From Gemmatimonadota bacterium (GTDB taxonomy: Bacteria; Gemmatimonadota; Gemmatimonadetes; Palauibacterales; Palauibacteraceae): a DNA stretch of 51,160 bases. Shown here piece after piece: positions 1-9,075 of this stretch; the stretch's first letter is position 1, and the number at the start of each line of letters is the position of its first letter. The stretch is from positions 1 to 51,160 of the forward strand of contig JAMJQL010000118.1 of assembly GCA_023554245.1 (NCBI GenBank). The letters are read 5' to 3'. The translations under genes and the position numbers were made by a program. The notes under the pieces are model-generated. The model saw nothing but the letters and a program-made list of their open reading frames with translations. It was not told the origin of the DNA and did no database searches.

Positions 1-1092
1 GTCGGATGTCTGCTCGTACTCACGCCCGGTCTGGATCAGACGGTGCACGATCGACCGCGTGACGGAATCGTTCACCGCCCCCTCGAGACCGAGCTCGTGT
101 GCGAGAGCGCTGCGCCACTCCGGCTGCTTCGCCGCCTCGAAGTTCTCGAACACCCGCCTGTGTACTTCGGGAAACAACTCCGCCTCGTGCGCGGCCATGT
201 ACGAAAGCTCGCAGGCGCCGGGGTGCTTGTCCTTCTCGACCACGTCGTTACAGGAGGCGTCGAGCGGGAAGAACTGGAAGGCGACGTTCAGCTTTCCGGG
301 AAACTCCCTCTTCAGGCGCTTCAGTTGCTCGTCCAGGATCCGACAGTCCGAACAGAGCAGGTCCGCGTACTCCACGATCCGGATCGGCGCTTCCTCGAAC
401 TCCGGCGTGGCGCTCGCGGTTCGGTACTGCGAGATCGTGCTCGGCCACGCCACCTCGGGCAACTCGTAATACTGCCGGACGAAACGGGCGGAGGCGCCGC
501 CGCTCTGAGCATCGCGTCGGGCCTGGTGGTACTCGGCGAATCCCCACGCAGTCGCCAGACCGAATACCGCGAAGGCGGAGAGGTGCAGCAGAGACGGTTT
601 CAGCCACGGACCGTGTCCCGAAACAGCCTCGTCATCTCTGCCCGGTGGGTAGCGCCAGAACAGCCACAGGCTGACGAGCGAAGCGATGTAGTACCCGGTG
701 CAGAGCAGGCAGAGACTTCCGATGACGAAGACCGACAGCAGGAACAGGGCGACGACGCCCAGACCATTGACGAGCGCCACGAATCGGTTGGTGCGCTCGA
801 ACGTCTCGGACGGAAACACGGCTCCGAGCATCACCAGGGCTCCGATCACGAGTCCCGGAACTCCCAGTGGAACATCGAACAGGGTCGACAGGGATGAGTA
901 TGCGGAACTGTCGCAGTTGAAGAAGGCGCTGATGTCGCAGAACGAACCGGCGAAGATCGAGTCCGGGTAGTTCGCCTCGAAGAAGTGCCGGATGGTGAGC
1001 AAGGAGAAGACCACCATTCCAAGGCCGGCCGCGAAGCTCGCGAGTCGGCGTGCAGGATGCCCGCCGATCGTCAGCCCGTTCCCGCCGCTCAC
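1..1092 (-). CDS. VKOR-thioredoxin fusion (disulfide-forming membrane protein), 3' end outside window
   Basis: The reading frame stays open to base 1, giving 364 residues without a stop. The N-terminal half is a vitamin K epoxide reductase-type membrane domain: hydrophobic segments around residues 20-35, 75-92, 105-128 and 132-147, a periplasmic-loop cysteine pair (C52, C60) and the quinone-site CLLC motif (C128, C131). A thioredoxin-fold domain follows with CSDC at residues 247-250 after the strand RIVEYAD. Bacterial VKOR fusions oxidise the fused thioredoxin domain, replacing DsbB/DsbA, and pass electrons to quinone. The GTG start is chosen because it overlaps the stop of the upstream DinB-like gene as GTGA, giving the run V-S-G-G-N. 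An ATG at 1096 lies in another frame without the VKOR motifs. The C-terminus is not visible. Confidence 0.88.
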   Translation of the reverse strand, partial: MSGGNGLTIGGHPARRLASFAAGLGMVVFSLLTIRHFFEANYPDSIFAGSFCDISAFFNCDSSAYSSLSTLFDVPLGVPGLVIGALVMLGAVFPSETFERTNRFVALVNGLGVVALFLLSVFVIGSLCLLCTGYYIASLVSLWLFWRYPPGRDDEAVSGHGPWLKPSLLHLSAFAVFGLATAWGFAEYHQARRDAQSGGASARFVRQYYELPEVAWPSTISQYRTASATPEFEEAPIRIVEYADLLCSDCRILDEQLKRLKREFPGKLNVAFQFFPLDASCNDVVEKDKHPGACELSYMAAHEAELFPEVHRRVFENFEAAKQPEWRSALAHELGLEGAVNDSVTRSIVHRLIQTGREYEQTSD

Positions 1093-1625
1093 TCATCCAC
1101 CTCCAGGTACCTGTCTCGAAGCACGTTCAGGTGGTGATCCGCGTGCCCCGCGAGAATCCAGGCGATCGCCCTGACCGAGACCGGCGAGCCATTGGCGTTT
1201 CCGATTCGGCCCCAGGCATCCTCCTCGAAAGCCTCGAACATCTCGATCGTCGCGCCCCGCAACTGATCGAGCTCGCGGCCGAGCGCGGCCAGGGCTCTGC
1301 GGTCGGCGGCGGACATATCGGCGTAGGCGTTCTCATCGAACCCGGGAAGAGGCTGCCGCTCGCCTCGAGCCACACTGAGGGCTCGCGCCCCGAAGATCCT
1401 CTCGGTGTCGCACACGTGGTTGAGAACCTGTCGGATCGTCCACTTTCCCGGTGCGTAACGGTGGTCGGCGATCGTCGGGTCGAGCTCCGATATGAAGCTC
1501 GCGATTTCGGCTCGCTGATTCCTGAGCGCGGCCAGAATGTCCGGCGCGACCACACGATCGATGTAGCGACCGTAATAGGGATCGAACTCGGCCGCGGCGG
1601 GCCGTCCGCGAACGCCTCCGTCCAT
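1089..1625 (-). CDS. DinB/YfiT-superfamily four-helix protein
   Basis: This 178-residue protein has the DinB-fold layout. After an N-terminal helix comes the GKWTIRQVLNHVCDTE segment, whose histidine (about residue 89) is a usual metal ligand, and near the C-terminus the HADHHLNVL segment supplies two more histidines. The family binds a divalent metal, and characterised members are thiol transferases (bacillithiol, mycothiol, glutathione S-transferase-like) or damage-inducible proteins. The substrate cannot be told from sequence. The ATG follows a good ribosome site (GGAGG, 4-nt spacing). It lies 35 bases after dnaJ and overlaps the VKOR gene start by 4 bases, so it is probably co-transcribed at the end of the heat-shock gene group. 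Confidence 0.85.
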   Translation of the reverse strand: MDGGVRGRPAAAEFDPYYGRYIDRVVAPDILAALRNQRAEIASFISELDPTIADHRYAPGKWTIRQVLNHVCDTERIFGARALSVARGERQPLPGFDENAYADMSAADRRALAALGRELDQLRGATIEMFEAFEEDAWGRIGNANGSPVSVRAIAWILAGHADHHLNVLRDRYLEVDE

Positions 1626-1660
1626 CTCGCCTCCCGGCTCGGGGTCGGTCCGGCCTGGTT

Positions 1661-2809
1661 TCAGGCCGTGAACGCGCGTTTGACTCGTTCCCAGAATCCC
1701 GGCTCTTCCAGGTCCGGCTCGGGTGCCGGGCTCTCGACCGCCCGGAGCTTCTCGAACAGCTCCTTCTCGTCCTTCGACAGCTGTGTCGGAGTCCAGACCA
1801 GCACCCGCACGATGTGGTCGCCCCTGCCGCTCTCGCGCAGCCGGGGCATCCCCTTACCGCGGAGTCTCAGCGCCTGTCCGCTCTGGATGCCCGCCGGGAC
1901 CTTCAGGCGGGCCGCACCGTCGATGATCGTGGCGACCTCCACTTCATCGCCCAGCGCCGCCTGGCTCATCGTCACGGCAAGATTGGTGACCAGATCGTCG
2001 CCATGGCGTTCGAAGGCCGGATCTGACTCGACATCCACCAGGACCAGGATGTCGCCACGGGGACCGCCCGAGGCCCCGGCGTTACCCTTTCCGCTCAGCT
2101 TCAGATAGTCGTCGGTCGAAACACCGGCCGGTATCTCCAGCTCGATCATCCGCTCGACCTTCCGCCGGCCGTTCCCTCCGCATTGCCCGCACGGCGACGA
2201 GATCGTCTCACCGGCGCCGTTGCATGCCGGACACGGGCGGACGCTGACGAACTGCCCGAGCATGGAACGCTGGACCTGCCGCACCTGGCCGGCACCGCCA
2301 CAGGTGGAACACCGCTCCGGACGGGTACCGGCCTCGGCACCCGTTCCTTCGCAGGAATCGCACGGATCGAGGACCTTGACCTTGACACTTCGCTGCGCGC
2401 CGCGAGCCGCTTCCTCGAGAGAGACGGACAACCGCATTCGGAGGTCGCTACCACGTCGGGGTCCGCGGGAGGGCCTGCCACGGCCACCGAACAGGTCGCC
2501 AAGGCCCGACATGCCTCCGAATTCCCGCATGAACACTTCGAAAGCATCCGAGAAATCGAAGCCTCCGAATCCCGGCCCGCCGCCGGCCCCACGCTTGACC
2601 CCGGCTTCGCCGTACCGGTCGTACAGCGCTCGCTTCTCTGGATCTCTGAGGACTTCGTAGGCCTCGGTAACCTCTCGAAACCGGTCCTCGGCATCAGGCG
2701 AGTTGTTGCGATCCGGATGCGAATCCATCGCGAGGCGCCGGTACGCCTTCTTGATCTCGTTGCCATCCGCGTCTCGAGACACCCCGAGCCGCTCGTAATA
2801 GTCCGTCAT
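1661..2809 (-). CDS. dnaJ: Chaperone DnaJ (Hsp40)
   Basis: This is the co-chaperone that stimulates DnaK ATPase and delivers unfolded clients. The 382 residues show the full type I layout: a J domain with HPD at residues 31-33, a Gly/Phe-rich linker (about 70-110), a zinc-finger region with four CxxCxGxG-type repeats (CDSCEGTG, CSTCGGAG, CPACNGAG, CGQCGGNG) and the two C-terminal beta-sandwich client-binding domains. The length is normal for the family. The gene follows hrcA by about 100 bases, with no grpE or dnaK between them. No CIRCE inverted repeat is visible in the gap. Confidence 0.97.
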   Translation of the reverse strand: MTDYYERLGVSRDADGNEIKKAYRRLAMDSHPDRNNSPDAEDRFREVTEAYEVLRDPEKRALYDRYGEAGVKRGAGGGPGFGGFDFSDAFEVFMREFGGMSGLGDLFGGRGRPSRGPRRGSDLRMRLSVSLEEAARGAQRSVKVKVLDPCDSCEGTGAEAGTRPERCSTCGGAGQVRQVQRSMLGQFVSVRPCPACNGAGETISSPCGQCGGNGRRKVERMIELEIPAGVSTDDYLKLSGKGNAGASGGPRGDILVLVDVESDPAFERHGDDLVTNLAVTMSQAALGDEVEVATIIDGAARLKVPAGIQSGQALRLRGKGMPRLRESGRGDHIVRVLVWTPTQLSKDEKELFEKLRAVESPAPEPDLEEPGFWERVKRAFTA

Positions 2810-2905
2810 CCGCTCTCTTCGTTGCAGGGCCGCAACCGGATCCGGTCGCCCGGACCGGGCACAACGGTTATCGATTCCTCGACTTGATGCACCGATCCCC
2901 GATCG

Positions 2906-3997
2906 TCATTCGTCCAACAGGCTCGAAACCAGCGAGGAGGTCGTATCCACCACGGCGACGATCTTCTCGTACGGCATGCGGGTCGGCCCGATCACTCCCA
3001 CCACGCCGGCCAGCTGTCCGACGGAGTAAGCGGCTGTCACGATCGTGAGCCCCGCGAGCTCGGGCGCCCCGTGCTCGGCTCCGATCGTGATCTGAGGTCC
3101 GTCGGTCGTCCCCCTCTGGTGCAGCACCGAGGCCAGGAGTTCCCGCCTCTCGGCGAGCTCCATCAGGGCCCGGAGCCGGTCACCGCTGTTGAATTCGGGC
3201 TGGTCGGCGAGCACAGACAGCGAGCCGAGGTGCACATCCTGACCGCTGAGCGCCCACTCGAAGATCTCGGGGCCCGACTGCACGAATATGTTCACGAAGT
3301 CACTGGCCGACGCGTCGGGCAACTGGATGTCGCGAAGCCGCTCTGTCAATGTGCCGTGGATTTCGCGCAGGGATCCGCCGGCCAGCCGTTCGTTGAGGAC
3401 CGCGGCCAGCGCGCTCAAGCTCTCGGCGGGCAAAGCCGTGGGCAGGTCCACGTACACCGTGCGCACCACACCTGATTCGAGGGTGAGGACCAGCAAGGCT
3501 TTCTCAGCATGAACCGGCACCAGATCCAGCCTCTGCAGAACGGCCTCGGCCAGCAGCGGGCCCACCGAGAGACCCAGTTCCCCGGTCAACAGTCCAAGCA
3601 CGGTGGCGGCTCGCTGGACCAGCGACTGGAGCTCGTTGGGCGGCGAGTTGCCCACCAGTTCCTGTTCGAGACGGGCGCGCTGGCCCGGCGTCAGGTTCCG
3701 CGGACCCATCAACTCGTCCACGTAGTAACGGTACGCGAGGTCCGTGGGCATCCGACCCGCCGACGTGTGCGGATGTGTCAGGAAGCCCTTGGACTCGAGA
3801 TCCGCCATCGTGTTGCGCACGGTGGCCGGCGAGACCCCGAGCTCGAATTGACGGACGATTCGCCGCGAGCCAGCAGGCTCGGCCGAGTCGATGTATGCGT
3901 CGACCACTGCCTGCAGCACCTGCTTCTCGCGATCGCTCAGTGCCTCACGATCGCCGGGCTTCATGCTGCTCGTGCTCTTCGGGCCGCTCACCGTCAT
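2906..3997 (-). CDS. hrcA: Heat-inducible transcription repressor HrcA
   Basis: HrcA represses groE and dnaK operons at the CIRCE operator, and its folding depends on GroEL. The 363-residue product begins with the winged-helix DNA-binding region (DREKQVLQAVVDAYI, then GVSPATVRNTMADLE, and the SAGRMPTDLAYRYYVD segment typical of HrcA). It ends with the family motif VVGVIGPTRMPYEKIVAVVD. The ATG at 3997 is preferred because it overlaps the hemW stop codon as ATGA. A longer in-frame start at 4054 would run far into hemW. Placement between hemW and dnaJ is a common bacterial arrangement. Confidence 0.95.
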   Translation of the reverse strand: MTVSGPKSTSSMKPGDREALSDREKQVLQAVVDAYIDSAEPAGSRRIVRQFELGVSPATVRNTMADLESKGFLTHPHTSAGRMPTDLAYRYYVDELMGPRNLTPGQRARLEQELVGNSPPNELQSLVQRAATVLGLLTGELGLSVGPLLAEAVLQRLDLVPVHAEKALLVLTLESGVVRTVYVDLPTALPAESLSALAAVLNERLAGGSLREIHGTLTERLRDIQLPDASASDFVNIFVQSGPEIFEWALSGQDVHLGSLSVLADQPEFNSGDRLRALMELAERRELLASVLHQRGTTDGPQITIGAEHGAPELAGLTIVTAAYSVGQLAGVVGVIGPTRMPYEKIVAVVDTTSSLVSSLLDE

Positions 3998-5151
3998 TCG
4001 TCCTCTGTCGTTCGCGCTGCCAGCTCGGCAACCATGTCGTCCAGCACCAACCATCCGTGCGGGGTGAGTTTCACTCGCGCTCCTTGCCGGATCGCCCGGC
4101 CGTCAGAGATCCACCCGGCGACGATCGCCTCCGATATGCCAAACCTGTCGAGATCGATCCCCCGCCGCGTTCGCAGGCCGAGCCACAGCGCCTCCATGCG
4201 CCGCTGCTCCCCCGACGGAAGCTCGCGGCCTTCTCGAACGGTTTCGCCCGCGAGGGCCGCCGCTCGATACGCCTGCCAGTCCCTGACGTTCCAGGTCCGC
4301 TGTCCCCGGATGTAACTGTGGGCCGACGGACCGACGCCAAGGTACTCCGTCCCGATCCAGTAGTGCCAGTTGTGCCGGCATTCGTAGCCCGAGCGAGCGA
4401 AATTCGAAACTTCATAATGGGTGAAGTGATGACTGCCAAGTAAATTTACCCCAAGGAGATACTCTTCTACGTACTGCTCCTGTCCGGCCAGTGCCACACG
4501 GCCGTGTGCCACGTTCCGGCCGAGCGGAGTTTCAGGCTCCGCGGTAAGTCCGTAGGTGCTCAGGTGCACGACGCCAAGCTCGAGCGCCTTGTGCAGATCC
4601 GCCTGCCACGACCGCTCGATCTCCTGCGGAAGACCGAAGATCAGATCCAGACTGAGATTATCGAATCCCGCCGTGAGCGCGCGCTCGACCGCCTCGCATG
4701 CTTCCCGACCATCGTGCAGCCGTCCAAGCCATTGCAGCGCCCGGTCGTCGAAGGACTGCACGCCCAGGCTGAGGCGGTTGACTCCGATCCCTCTCCACGC
4801 GATCGCCGTGTCGGCCGTCAGCGAATTGGGGTTGGCCTCCGCGGACCATTCGATCGTCTCCTCGTCCCAGCGGAAATGGCGGGCGAGGCAGTCGCCGAGC
4901 GACTCCATCCCCCTCGCTCCCAGCAATGTGGGTGTCCCGCCGCCGACGAAGATCGTGTCGAGCGCTGGCAGGTCGGTCCCGCAGAGTTCCCGCCGCCACT
5001 CCGAGAGATCGGCATCGATCGAGGCCAGCCACTCGTCTACCGGCGGATCCGGAGACCGGGTAACGGCGAAATCGCAGTAATGGCACCTGCGGGCACAGAA
5101 CGGCACGTGCACGTAGAGGGCCAGCCCGGGCGCTTCCTCCTTCGTCGACAT
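3994..5151 (-). CDS. hemW: Radical SAM heme chaperone HemW
   Basis: This 385-residue radical SAM protein carries the cluster motif C19-x3-C23-x2-C26, followed by F28 (CARRCHYCDF), the GGGTPTLL SAM-binding region and the HemW C-terminal winged-helix-like domain. HemW binds heme and inserts it into target proteins such as respiratory enzymes. It was long misannotated as oxygen-independent coproporphyrinogen oxidase (HemN), which differs in its N-terminal extension. The motif spacing and short N-terminus fit HemW. It overlaps hrcA by 4 bases and follows dprA by 4 bases, so it lies inside the long minus-strand operon. Confidence 0.92.
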   Translation of the reverse strand: MSTKEEAPGLALYVHVPFCARRCHYCDFAVTRSPDPPVDEWLASIDADLSEWRRELCGTDLPALDTIFVGGGTPTLLGARGMESLGDCLARHFRWDEETIEWSAEANPNSLTADTAIAWRGIGVNRLSLGVQSFDDRALQWLGRLHDGREACEAVERALTAGFDNLSLDLIFGLPQEIERSWQADLHKALELGVVHLSTYGLTAEPETPLGRNVAHGRVALAGQEQYVEEYLLGVNLLGSHHFTHYEVSNFARSGYECRHNWHYWIGTEYLGVGPSAHSYIRGQRTWNVRDWQAYRAAALAGETVREGRELPSGEQRRMEALWLGLRTRRGIDLDRFGISEAIVAGWISDGRAIRQGARVKLTPHGWLVLDDMVAELAARTTEDE

Positions 5152-5155
5152 CGCG

Positions 5156-6322
5156 TCAGTCGGCCGCTACGTAACGGCCGCCCGGCATGGCACGCACACG
5201 GCCCTCGAGGCTGAGACGTCCGAGCAGGGACAGGGTCTGAGAAATCCCGAGACCGGTGCGGGCCGCGATATCGTCGGCGTGCAGCGCCTCGGACCGGAGC
5301 AAGGAGCGGAGCTGCCCCTCCGGACCGTCGGCGTCCCAGCCCGACCCGGGCAGCGCAGCGCGAGTCGACCCGGTGTAGGTCCCGCTCTCCTCGCCGAGCA
5401 TCGACAGAATGTCCGCGGCGCTGGTGGCTACGCCGGCCCCGTCGCGGAGGAGCTCGTTGACGCCCCGACTCGCCGGCAGGTCTACCGGGCCCGGCACGGC
5501 CATGACCTCGACATCGATTTCCTGCGCCCGAGCCACGGTGATCAGCGCGCCACTTCGCTCACCTGCTTGCACTACGACCACGGCCCGGGCCAGGCCGGCG
5601 AGTATCCGGTTACGCCTTGGAAACAGGCCTCTGGCCGGTCGAACGGACGGTCGGTGCTCGCTCAGAAGCAGGCCGCGTCGGGCCAGCTCCCGATAGAGAC
5701 CGCGGTGTGCAGCCGGATAAACGTGATCGAATCCGCACCCCGGGACACCCACCGTCTCTCCGCCGGCTTCGAGAGCACCCCTGTGTGCGGCGGCATCGAT
5801 TCCCCTGGCGATGCCGCTTGCGACCCGCCAGCCGGTATCCGCCAGCTCTCCCGCCAGTCGATGCGCGGTGCGCCGACCGTATTCCGTGGCCGCGCGCGTG
5901 CCGACGATCGTGATGGTTCGTGACTGATCGGGGTCGAGCGGACCGAGGACGAAAAGCGCGAGGGGTGGTCGCGCCAGGCGTCGCAGGCCGGCCGGATAGC
6001 ACGGCGAAGTGTATGCGACCACTGAACCGCCGTCCGGCAACGCCAGGTCCCTCAACCCCGGCTCCTCTCGAGCGGCCAGGATCAGACCCTCCCGCAACTT
6101 CGGCGACAGATTCCCGGGGAGGTCGCGTCGCCTCGCTGCCTCGAGTACTGCCGTAGCCGTTCCGTGCGCTTCGATCAGGGAAAGGAAGGCACGCGGGCCG
6201 AGACCCGGCACGGCATCGAGCACGACGGCGGCCCGGCTCTCCATGTCGAGCGACGGAGACGGGAGCACCCGTTCGCCGGAAGTTCGGAGGGCGGACTCCG
6301 GAGTGCGCGTCAGGGCCGCCAC
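5156..6322 (-). CDS. dprA: DNA-processing protein DprA
   Basis: DprA binds incoming single-stranded DNA during natural transformation and loads RecA. The 388-residue frame contains the Rossmann-like core motifs TIVGTRAATEYGR, SGIARGIDAAAHRGAL and FPRRNRILAGLA, plus the GERSGALITVARA segment. A C-terminal winged-helix domain (about residues 315-385) follows. The ATG at 6322 overlaps obgE by 13 bases. An internal ATG at 6244 (MESRAAVVLDAVPG) also gives a normal family N-terminus and cannot be excluded. DprA proteins occur well outside known competent species, so the gene alone does not prove transformability. Confidence 0.93.
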   Translation of the reverse strand: MAALTRTPESALRTSGERVLPSPSLDMESRAAVVLDAVPGLGPRAFLSLIEAHGTATAVLEAARRRDLPGNLSPKLREGLILAAREEPGLRDLALPDGGSVVAYTSPCYPAGLRRLARPPLALFVLGPLDPDQSRTITIVGTRAATEYGRRTAHRLAGELADTGWRVASGIARGIDAAAHRGALEAGGETVGVPGCGFDHVYPAAHRGLYRELARRGLLLSEHRPSVRPARGLFPRRNRILAGLARAVVVVQAGERSGALITVARAQEIDVEVMAVPGPVDLPASRGVNELLRDGAGVATSAADILSMLGEESGTYTGSTRAALPGSGWDADGPEGQLRSLLRSEALHADDIAARTGLGISQTLSLLGRLSLEGRVRAMPGGRYVAAD

Positions 6323-7371
6323 TCCTCGAGTTCGGGGAAAGCGTCCGTATCATTTCCTCCTTCGCCACCCGCTCCGTCGGACTCGAGCTTTCGAACCCGG
6401 TCCACCTCTTTCCACAGTCCCTCGACCAGTTCGGGAATCCCCGACCGTGTCACCGAGGACGCCACATACACGCCCCACGCCTCAGGAGCCTCGATCGAGG
6501 GCACGGGATCGCCTTCGGGAACGAGGTCGGACTTCGAGAGCATCACGGCGTGCGGGATCCTCTCGAGGGTCGCGTCGTGCTCGACCAGCTCGGCTCGCAG
6601 AAGGTCGTAGGTCGCCTGCGGATCCGGTGCGTCGAGCGGCACGAGGAGCAGCAGCGTTCGAGTCCGCTCTATGTGCCTGAGGAATCGGGTCCCGAGCCCT
6701 TTTCCCTCGGCCGCGCCCTCGATGATTCCCGGAATATCGGCGATCACGAAGGAGCGCCCCCCGGAGAGGCCGACCACGCCCAGGTTCGGCTGCAGGGTCG
6801 TGAACGGGTATTCGGCCACCTTCGGTCTCGCGGCCGAGACGGAGGCGAGAAGGGTCGACTTGCCGGCGTTCGGCTCGCCGACCAGCCCGACATCCGCTAT
6901 GAGCTTCAGCTCCAGCTCGATCCTGCGCTCTTCGCCCCACTCCCCCGGCTGCCATTCCCTCGGCGCCTGGTGTGTCGAAGTCGCGTAGGAGGCGTTGCCG
7001 CGCCCCCCCTTCCCTCCACGCGCCACGGTGAGTTCCTGCCCGGCCGCGAGCAGTTCGCCGATTCTCTCGCCGCTGTCGGCATCGCGAACGACGGTGCCGA
7101 GCGGAACCGGGAGCCTGAGATCCTCGCCGCTCTTGCCGGTGCGGTTGCTGCCTTCGCCATGTCCGGCCCGGCCTGCCGCGTAATTCTCGCGGTAGCTGTA
7201 GTCGAGCAGCGTATCGAGCGCGGGGTCGGCCACCAGGATCACATCCCCGCCCTTCCCCCCGTTTCCACCCGAGGGTCCCCCCTTGGGCACACCCGATTCC
7301 CGGCGAAACGCCACGGCCCCAGCGCCTCCGGCGCCCCCTTTCACCCTTATCTTCGCCAGATCAACGAACAC
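6310..7371 (-). CDS. obgE: GTPase Obg (CgtA)
   Basis: Obg is an essential GTPase tied to 50S ribosome maturation and stress control. The N-terminal Obg fold is glycine-rich (FVDLAKIRVKGGAGGAG, GGNGGKGGD), and the G domain has GEPNAGKS (G1), DIPGII (G3) and SKSD (G4). The C-terminus is short and acidic. I chose the GTG at 7371, which begins V-F-V-D like other Obg proteins and has GCGAGG 6 bases upstream. It gives 353 residues and overlaps the upstream CMD-family gene by 11 bases. ATG codons at 7389 and 7395 are alternatives without a clear ribosome site, and a longer frame reaching 7503 has an arginine-rich non-family leader. Confidence 0.94.
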   Translation of the reverse strand: MFVDLAKIRVKGGAGGAGAVAFRRESGVPKGGPSGGNGGKGGDVILVADPALDTLLDYSYRENYAAGRAGHGEGSNRTGKSGEDLRLPVPLGTVVRDADSGERIGELLAAGQELTVARGGKGGRGNASYATSTHQAPREWQPGEWGEERRIELELKLIADVGLVGEPNAGKSTLLASVSAARPKVAEYPFTTLQPNLGVVGLSGGRSFVIADIPGIIEGAAEGKGLGTRFLRHIERTRTLLLLVPLDAPDPQATYDLLRAELVEHDATLERIPHAVMLSKSDLVPEGDPVPSIEAPEAWGVYVASSVTRSGIPELVEGLWKEVDRVRKLESDGAGGEGGNDTDAFPELEEWRP

Positions 7372-8017
7372 CGGGAGCCTCGCTTCCATGCGCATGGGCG
7401 ACCCGCCGCCAGAGGGCCCGGGCCGACGGAATCGTTTCCTTCCCGGCGAATCGGAGGCCCGTCTCGAGCGCCGCCTCGACCGCCTCCGGTCGGGCCCCCG
7501 CATGCAGAGCGCCGCGAAGGTGGGAGTGGAGTTGTGGCTCCCAGCCGCCGACTGCCAGCATAGCCACGATGCAGAGCTCGCGGGCGCGCAGGTCGAGCCC
7601 CGGTCGTCCGAGCACCTTGCCGTAGCCTTCCGTGACCATCCAGCGGTCCATTGCAGGGTGTATCCGCGCCACGTTGGATCTCAACTTCTCGTAGGCCCGG
7701 CCGTACACCCGTTCGCAGACCCGCTCGCCGCGGTGGGTCCATGCGTCCACTCGCTCGGGACTGCGGAGGTCGTCCAGGTCGGCCGCGGGCATGGACGCGA
7801 TCGACCGCCACCTGGCGAGCGCCGTCAGCGCCGCCGGGTATCCGAGGAACAGGTGGCTCTGCAGCAGCACCTCCTCCACCTCCACCGGCTTGCACGTTTC
7901 CACTGCCCGGGTCAGCGCCGAATCGAGACACCGCACGTCCCGCGCTGCGAGACACGCCGAAACCTCGATGAGCAGCTCCAGCTCGGGCTCGAGGTGCAAC
8001 GGGGCCTCTCCACTCAC
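7361..8017 (-). CDS. Carboxymuconolactone decarboxylase (CMD)-family protein
   Basis: This 218-residue protein has the CMD/AhpD fold signature near residues 150-195: LDLRARELCIVAMLAV, then HSHLRGALHAGARPEAVEAALETG. The N-terminal half is helical and carries CKPVEVEEVLLQSHLFLGYPAAL, which looks like a second degenerate CMD repeat. The AhpD-type CxxC peroxidatic pair is absent, so a decarboxylase-like or unknown role is more likely than alkylhydroperoxidase activity. The substrate is unknown. The GTG start overlaps the asparaginase stop as GTGA, implying translational coupling. It precedes obgE with an 11-base overlap. Confidence 0.78.
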   Translation of the reverse strand: MSGEAPLHLEPELELLIEVSACLAARDVRCLDSALTRAVETCKPVEVEEVLLQSHLFLGYPAALTALARWRSIASMPAADLDDLRSPERVDAWTHRGERVCERVYGRAYEKLRSNVARIHPAMDRWMVTEGYGKVLGRPGLDLRARELCIVAMLAVGGWEPQLHSHLRGALHAGARPEAVEAALETGLRFAGKETIPSARALWRRVAHAHGSEAPGVR

Positions 8018-9075
8018 GGACCCTGCTCCCCGCCCCCCGCGGCCCGCTCCGACCCCCCTGTCCGCCCCGGGATACCTTCGCTGGCCGTGACGCGGGCGCG
8101 GACTCGCCCGACTTCGGCGCCCAGAGTATTCCTGATCGGGTAATCCTGCAGGGCCTCCAGCGCACGACTCTCGCTCTTCGTAATCATGTCGGCCTCCTCG
8201 AGGACCGCCACCACGGCGGGTCCGACGGCGCGCAGCCCTCCATCCTCGACCTTGACCGCCATGCCCCAGTCGTCCTCGATCGAAGCCAGGCAGAGCACCC
8301 CCTCGGCACCTTCCTTCGCCAGCAGACGCCCATCCGTCGCTTCCATCAGGACCAGCGGAGCCCGACCGGGCGACGAGGTGAGATCGGGTCGTTCCGTCAT
8401 CGCTCTGACAACGGCTGCGGCGTCAGGCCGTCCGTCCCTCGCGCTGCTGACCAATCGCGCATAGGCCCTCGCCATTTCGCGCAGTGGAAGCCTCGGAGTC
8501 GGAACCCCGCAGCCGTCGAGTGCCCATTCGTGAGCCTCCGGGTCGATGTCCATCCACGGCTTCAACGCCGTAAGGATCCGGCCCTGTACCGGGTGGTCCA
8601 GACGCCAGTATCCGTCGGCGTCCCAACCATGGTGACGGGCCAGCGCCAGCATGCCGGCGTGCTTTCCCGAGCAATTGTTGTGAATCCGTCCCGGCTCGCG
8701 ACCCGCACATCGGAGCCGGAATGCGGAATCGGGGTCGAATGGCGCCTGCGCGCCGCAATGCAACGCCTCGCTGTCGATGCGAAGCGCGCCCAGCATCCGC
8801 CCGACGACTTCCACGTGCGCGTCGGTGCCTCCGTGCGATGCACACGCGAGAGCGATCTCCTCCATACCGAAGTCGAATGCCTCGACAACGCCATCCTCGA
8901 TGAGCGGAAGGGTCTGGAACGGCTTCATGGCCGATCGCCAGAAGGTGAGAAGGATGGGATCCCCGACGCACGACTCGGCGCCCTCGGTTCCGCTGCACAC
9001 CACGCCCACCGCCCGGTGCACCGACTCGACGGACTGCCCCCGCGTCACCTCGACCGCCAGTGTGATCGCACTCAT
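8014..9075 (-). CDS. L-asparaginase II-type (AnsA-family) asparaginase
   Basis: This 353-residue protein matches the Rhizobium-type asparaginase family (unrelated to E. coli AnsA/AnsB). It has an N-terminal RGQSVESVHRAVGVVC segment, DPILLTFWRSAMKPFQTLPL with a family SAxKPxQ motif, ASHGGTDAH, HNNCSGKHAGMLA and DGCGVPTPRLPLREMA. The family hydrolyses L-asparagine to aspartate and ammonia in the cytoplasm. The ATG at 9075 overlaps the EamA stop (ATGA). A longer in-frame start beyond 9500 would lie inside that gene and lacks family similarity. It sits with a transporter that could supply substrate, but that link is only an inference. Confidence 0.88.
   Translation of the reverse strand: MSAITLAVEVTRGQSVESVHRAVGVVCSGTEGAESCVGDPILLTFWRSAMKPFQTLPLIEDGVVEAFDFGMEEIALACASHGGTDAHVEVVGRMLGALRIDSEALHCGAQAPFDPDSAFRLRCAGREPGRIHNNCSGKHAGMLALARHHGWDADGYWRLDHPVQGRILTALKPWMDIDPEAHEWALDGCGVPTPRLPLREMARAYARLVSSARDGRPDAAAVVRAMTERPDLTSSPGRAPLVLMEATDGRLLAKEGAEGVLCLASIEDDWGMAVKVEDGGLRAVGPAVVAVLEEADMITKSESRALEALQDYPIRNTLGAEVGRVRARVTASEGIPGRTGGSERAAGGGEQGP

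Noticed and set aside
632-1096. ATG-started minus-strand frame of 154 codons at the left end
   Set aside because: The GTG frame at 1092 encodes the VKOR motifs and continues into the thioredoxin domain. The ATG frame is arginine-rich without motifs.
2810-2905. CIRCE operator between hrcA and dnaJ
   Set aside because: No TTAGCACTC/GAGTGCTAA inverted repeat is present.
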